NCBI GenBank assembly: GCA_963768715.1
Contig: CAVYJC010000006.1
Location: forward strand, 90,846-154,845
Origin: DATKEJ01 sp963768715
Lineage (GTDB): Bacteria; Bacteroidota; Rhodothermia; Rhodothermales; DATKEJ01
Direction of reading: 5' to 3'
Length of the DNA: 64,000 nt
Of the stretch, positions 61,378-64,000 are shown piece after piece. Under the pieces are notes generated by a model, which saw only the letters and a program-made list of their open reading frames with translations, did not search any database and was not told the DNA's origin. The stretch's first letter is position 1; every line of letters begins with the position of its first letter. The position numbers and the translations under genes were made by a program.

Positions 61378-62502
61378 ATGACGGTACTTTACATCCTCCA
61401 GAAGGAGTTCCTGCAGATCTTCCGCAACAGGGCGATGCTGCCGATCATCTTCCTGATGCCCGTGATCCAACTGCTCGTCCTGTCCTACGCCGCCACGTTC
61501 GAAGTGAAGAACACGACCGTCAGTCTTGTGGACGATGACAGGAGCCCGACTTCCCACGATCTGGTCGAGAGCCTCGAGGCTTCGGGATACTTCACCGTGG
61601 TCGAGTCGGCGCCCTCGATGAAGGATGCCGATGAAGCGATGCTGAGAGGTGAGGCGAAGGTGATCCTGCACATCGACTCGGATTTCGAACGCTCCCTCCG
61701 CCGCGAAGGAGCGGCTAAGATCCAGATGATCTTGAATGCGCAGGACGGCGCTGCCGCGGGAGTCGTTCAGGCATATGCCACCCAGGCGATCGCGGGATTC
61801 AATCGGGATATCCAGCCGAGATTTCTCTCGGCGGGCGGGTCTGGACTGACTCGCAGTCCTGTAATCGATGTCGTGCCGGCGCACTGGTTCAATCCCGACC
61901 TCAACTACCAGACCTACATGGTCCCCGGAATTCTCGTCCTTCTCGTAACGATGATCGGGACCTTCCTTTCGTCCATGAACGTGGTGCGCGAGAAGGAAAT
62001 AGGGACGATCGAGCAACTGAACGTAACCCCGCTCCGGAAACGCGATTTCATCATCGGCAAGCTGCTGCCTTTCTGGGTATTGGCGCTCGTCGAGCTGGCG
62101 ATCGGCCTCGTGGTCGCGAAGGTCGTCTTCGACATCCCCATGCTTGGGAGCATTCCGCTGATTTTTGCGCTCGCGGGCCTCTATCTGCTGGTGATGCTCG
62201 CGATCGGACTCCTCGTTTCGACGGTCACGGATACGCAGCAGCAGGCGATGTTTCTGGCCTGGTTCTTCATCGTCATTTTCATCCTCATGTCGGGCCTGTT
62301 CACCCCGATCGAGAGCATGCCGACATGGGCCCAGCGCCTGACCCTTCTGAATCCCATCGCCTACTTCATCGAGATCATGAGGCGTGTTCTGCTCAAGGGC
62401 GCGGGGATCGAGGCAGTGCGCGATCAGGTCATCGCGCTGGCAGTCTATGCGATGGTCACGCTGACGCTGGCGGTGCGGCAGTATAGGAAGACTAGTACTT
62501 AG
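61378..62502 (+). CDS. ABC-2 type permease 2 (YbhR-like), 374 aa
   Basis: Paralogue of the preceding permease: N-terminal segment MLPIIFLMPVIQLLVLSYAA, periplasmic loop, then VREKEIGTIEQLNVTPLRKR and five membrane segments including MSGLFTPIESMPTWAQ. ATG 61378 after a 61-bp gap. The last codons (KTST and stop) lie inside a 7-bp repeat array, so the end of the gene was made or remade by that array. Completes the tripartite efflux system. Confidence 0.9.
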   Translation: MTVLYILQKEFLQIFRNRAMLPIIFLMPVIQLLVLSYAATFEVKNTTVSLVDDDRSPTSHDLVESLEASGYFTVVESAPSMKDADEAMLRGEAKVILHIDSDFERSLRREGAAKIQMILNAQDGAAAGVVQAYATQAIAGFNRDIQPRFLSAGGSGLTRSPVIDVVPAHWFNPDLNYQTYMVPGILVLLVTMIGTFLSSMNVVREKEIGTIEQLNVTPLRKRDFIIGKLLPFWVLALVELAIGLVVAKVVFDIPMLGSIPLIFALAGLYLLVMLAIGLLVSTVTDTQQQAMFLAWFFIVIFILMSGLFTPIESMPTWAQRLTLLNPIAYFIEIMRRVLLKGAGIEAVRDQVIALAVYAMVTLTLAVRQYRKTST

Positions 62503-62534
62503 TACTTGGTACTTGGTACTTGGTACTTCGTCAC
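62493..62534 (-). repeat. Heptad array, GGTACTT type, overlapping a stop codon
   Basis: Six units (TAGTACT twice, TGGTACT three times, then a degenerate unit). The TAG stop of permease 2 (62500-62502) is part of the second unit. Reverse complement (AAGTACC) is the word of the array at 22931-22993. It lies between convergent genes. Confidence 0.85.
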
Positions 62535-62563
62535 GCTCAGGTGTCTCTCTGGCGCCGGACCGC

Positions 62564-62998
62564 TTAGTTTTCTGGCGGGATAAAGACCGCTTCACCGCCG
62601 ACGCACATCTTCTTGCCGAGGTAGGCGGATATGCGAGCTCGCACGTGCTTCCGAGCCTCGATCTTCTCGGCGATCTTGACCTCAACGGTGATTTCTGATC
62701 CAACCGGAACGGGCCGCAGAAACTTGACGGACATTGAGACGGCGATGGAGCCGTGGCCCGGAAAGTCGCGCCCGAGCACTTTCGACACGATCCCGAGCAC
62801 CAAGACACCGTGAACGACCGTTTCTCCGAAGCGCGACTGCCGCGCATATTCGGGATCCAAATGGATCGGATTGTCGTCGCCTGTCACGTCGGCGAATCCC
62901 TGAACGTCGGCTGCGGTAATGGTACGCGAGATGGAGAACGTGTCACCTACCTTGAGCGAATCGTACGTGTGTGCCATGGCCTCGAATTGGTAAGACAA
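62564..62998 (-). CDS. MaoC-like (R)-specific enoyl-CoA hydratase, 144 aa
   Basis: Single hot-dog domain. The hydratase motif is at about residues 35-55 (FADVTGDDNPIHLDPEYARQ), containing the catalytic Asp and His (D-x-N-P-x-H). SRFGETVVHGVLVLGIVSKV follows. ATGs at 62998 and 62977 are both possible; the second gives MAHTYDSLKVGDTFSISRTI, nearer the family start. Hydrates trans-2-enoyl-CoA to (R)-3-hydroxyacyl-CoA, or acts in fatty acid or polyester metabolism. Convergent with the efflux operon. Confidence 0.87.
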   Translation of the reverse strand: MSYQFEAMAHTYDSLKVGDTFSISRTITAADVQGFADVTGDDNPIHLDPEYARQSRFGETVVHGVLVLGIVSKVLGRDFPGHGSIAVSMSVKFLRPVPVGSEITVEVKIAEKIEARKHVRARISAYLGKKMCVGGEAVFIPPEN

Positions 62999-63060
62999 TA
63001 CGGGGGAATGTACGCGTCCGAGAGCCTAAGGCGAGTCCTCCTCCGCGAAAAACGCGCCGA

Positions 63061-63711
63061 TCAGTTCTGGATGTTGATGTCGACTTGGGTTTTCCCGGTA
63101 AAGCCCTGAGTCGTCGCCGACACAATTGCCGATCCATTCGCAACAACGGTAAGTGCAGCCTGCCGGGTGTCGGTCGTCGGCGTCACGGTCACGACGCCGG
63201 CGTCCGATGTCTCCCATTTGTACTTGAGGCCGAGGACTTCCGCGCCGTTCTTATCCAGCGCCTGCGCTCTCGCAACAACCTCTTGGTCGGCGGTCGTGAT
63301 CAAGACCAGATTCGGAGACACAGCAACCTGGACTGTCTTGCCGCTGAAATGACCGACGACTTGGAAATCGGCGGCGTTCCCGGACGAATATGCCAGCTCG
63401 CACTGTGGTTCTTGCGCGGTGCGACAGTCGCCTCCCCACGAAAAGTTAGTGGCCAAATCGGGCTTCGCTTCCAGTTCAATGACGCCGCCCTGAGTATCCT
63501 GGAATGCGTCCGAACAGGTTCCTGACGTCACCCCGTCCGCAACTTTGCAATTGATATGAACGCCTATTTGCGATTCGACGGTACCTGTGCCGGTCCCATC
63601 GACCGTGACGGTGACGCTTATGTCCGACGGGTCGGAGCTTCCGTCGCAGGCAGACAGAGTTGCCGACAAAAGCAAGAGTCCGAGCGTGCCTCGAGAGAGA
63701 AGGGTAGCCAT
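63061..63711 (-). CDS. Lipoprotein with C-terminal Big2-like Ig domain, 216 aa
   Basis: Lipoprotein signal with lipobox LSAC (Cys at residue 22), followed by a Ser/Asp linker. A beta-rich middle part has paired cysteines (HINCKVADGVTSGTCSDA; GGDCRTAQEPQCELAY) like the 'sG.v.s.p.gI.Cg' modules of secreted proteins. The C-terminal 85 residues (VSPNLVLITTADQEVVARAQ, ALDKNGAEVLGLKYKWETSD, VSATTQGFTGKTQVDINI) fit a bacterial Ig-like Big2 domain. Surface or outer-membrane anchored; function unknown. GGCACAT-like promoters are not obvious in the 289 bp to the window edge. Confidence 0.78.
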   Translation of the reverse strand: MATLLSRGTLGLLLLSATLSACDGSSDPSDISVTVTVDGTGTGTVESQIGVHINCKVADGVTSGTCSDAFQDTQGGVIELEAKPDLATNFSWGGDCRTAQEPQCELAYSSGNAADFQVVGHFSGKTVQVAVSPNLVLITTADQEVVARAQALDKNGAEVLGLKYKWETSDAGVVTVTPTTDTRQAALTVVANGSAIVSATTQGFTGKTQVDINIQN

Positions 63712-63966
63712 GAATGCAGGTTTTTCCGGATAAGCTGTCGTCGACTAACGTTGGAAGGCCACCGGTGGATTCATTGGGCGAAATTTTTTCACCGGAAGGC
63801 GCCCTGAACGGTCAAACATTGGCCGGCCCGGGATGCCCATTTCGGCCGTCCGTGAGGAGAGAAGACGACCCGAACGCTGAGAACCCGCCGCGAGCTTACT
63901 GAACGGTCCGAGGTCACGTCTCATGAGGCGGTTCCAGAAGCACGTTTGCTCCGGGGAGACCCGCGC

Positions 63967-64000
63967 CCAGTGACCAATGACGAGTGTCCAGTGACTAATC
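63967..64000 (+). repeat. Heptad array, CCAGTGA / CCAATGA type, cut by window edge
   Basis: Four full units and part of a fifth (CCAGTGA, CCAATGA, CGAGTGT, CCAGTGA). A word family not seen elsewhere in the window. The rest of 63712-63966 shows no gene that I can support. Confidence 0.7.

Noticed and set aside
60009..62847. Long minus-strand open frames opposite the ABC permeases
   Set aside because: Very rich in Arg, His, Asp and Glu with no recognisable domain; mirror images of hydrophobic permease codons.

Overview
The window (about 57% G+C by eye) looks like one chromosome segment of a Gram-negative marine or environmental bacterium of the Bacteroidota/Rhodothermota side. This is an inference from the gene families: secreted proteins with C-terminal 'GWNLVG'-type modules, LVIVD propellers, GxGYxYP and DUF1028 proteins, an LA_2272-like repeat protein and a bifunctional HisB. 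Two ParB-type parS sites between mfd and murQ, about 1.2 kb from recF, suggest the right-hand part is near the replication origin.

Layout. 1-1161: truncated secreted protein with a cadherin/Ig-like domain (minus strand). 1371-9573: a locus of N-terminally membrane-anchored pilin-like proteins. One gene faces left; three tandem cassettes face right, two complete (genes A-B-C) and one reduced to gene C. 9747-13739: secreted heparinase-type polysaccharide lyase and a GT4 glycosyltransferase. 13816-18682: DUF4399 protein, secreted serine hydrolase, and a type III polyketide synthase / ICMT-like methyltransferase / FAD oxidoreductase operon resembling srsABC; the synthase is frameshifted. 18811-25889: M14 carboxypeptidase, a protein with 16-residue glycine-rich repeats, a TIM-barrel isomerase, a frameshifted M20 peptidase and a MATE exporter. 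26068-32373: three tandem secreted LVIVD proteins, a small secreted protein and a multicopper oxidase. 32398-34760: GNAT acetyltransferase, PfkB kinase, NADPH:FMN reductase. 34893-40787: a compact his operon G-D-B-H-A-F-IE with no hisC. 40795-46498: minus-strand groups (CDF, secreted protein, GxGYxYP; small membrane protein, threonine synthase, DUF1028). 46628-55202: purB, mfd, parS pair, murQ, recF, M48 peptidase. 55629-62502: TetR, TolC-like, HlyD, two ABC ATPases and two permeases, a YbhGFSR-like efflux operon with several frame breaks. 62564-63711: MaoC hydratase and a lipoprotein.

Two features stand out. First, many intergenic regions, mostly just after a stop codon, carry short arrays with a strict 7-bp period whose unit differs from place to place but belongs to a few recurring word families; some arrays are followed by their own reverse complement. 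Second, the pilin-like locus has amplified cassettes without a visible prepilin-peptidase motif, and its leaders share a TAGCC(TCC) motif. Four genes contain frame breaks, nearly all best explained by one extra base in a short run, so either sequence error or decay must be considered. No RNA genes, CRISPR arrays, insertion sequences or phage genes were recognised.
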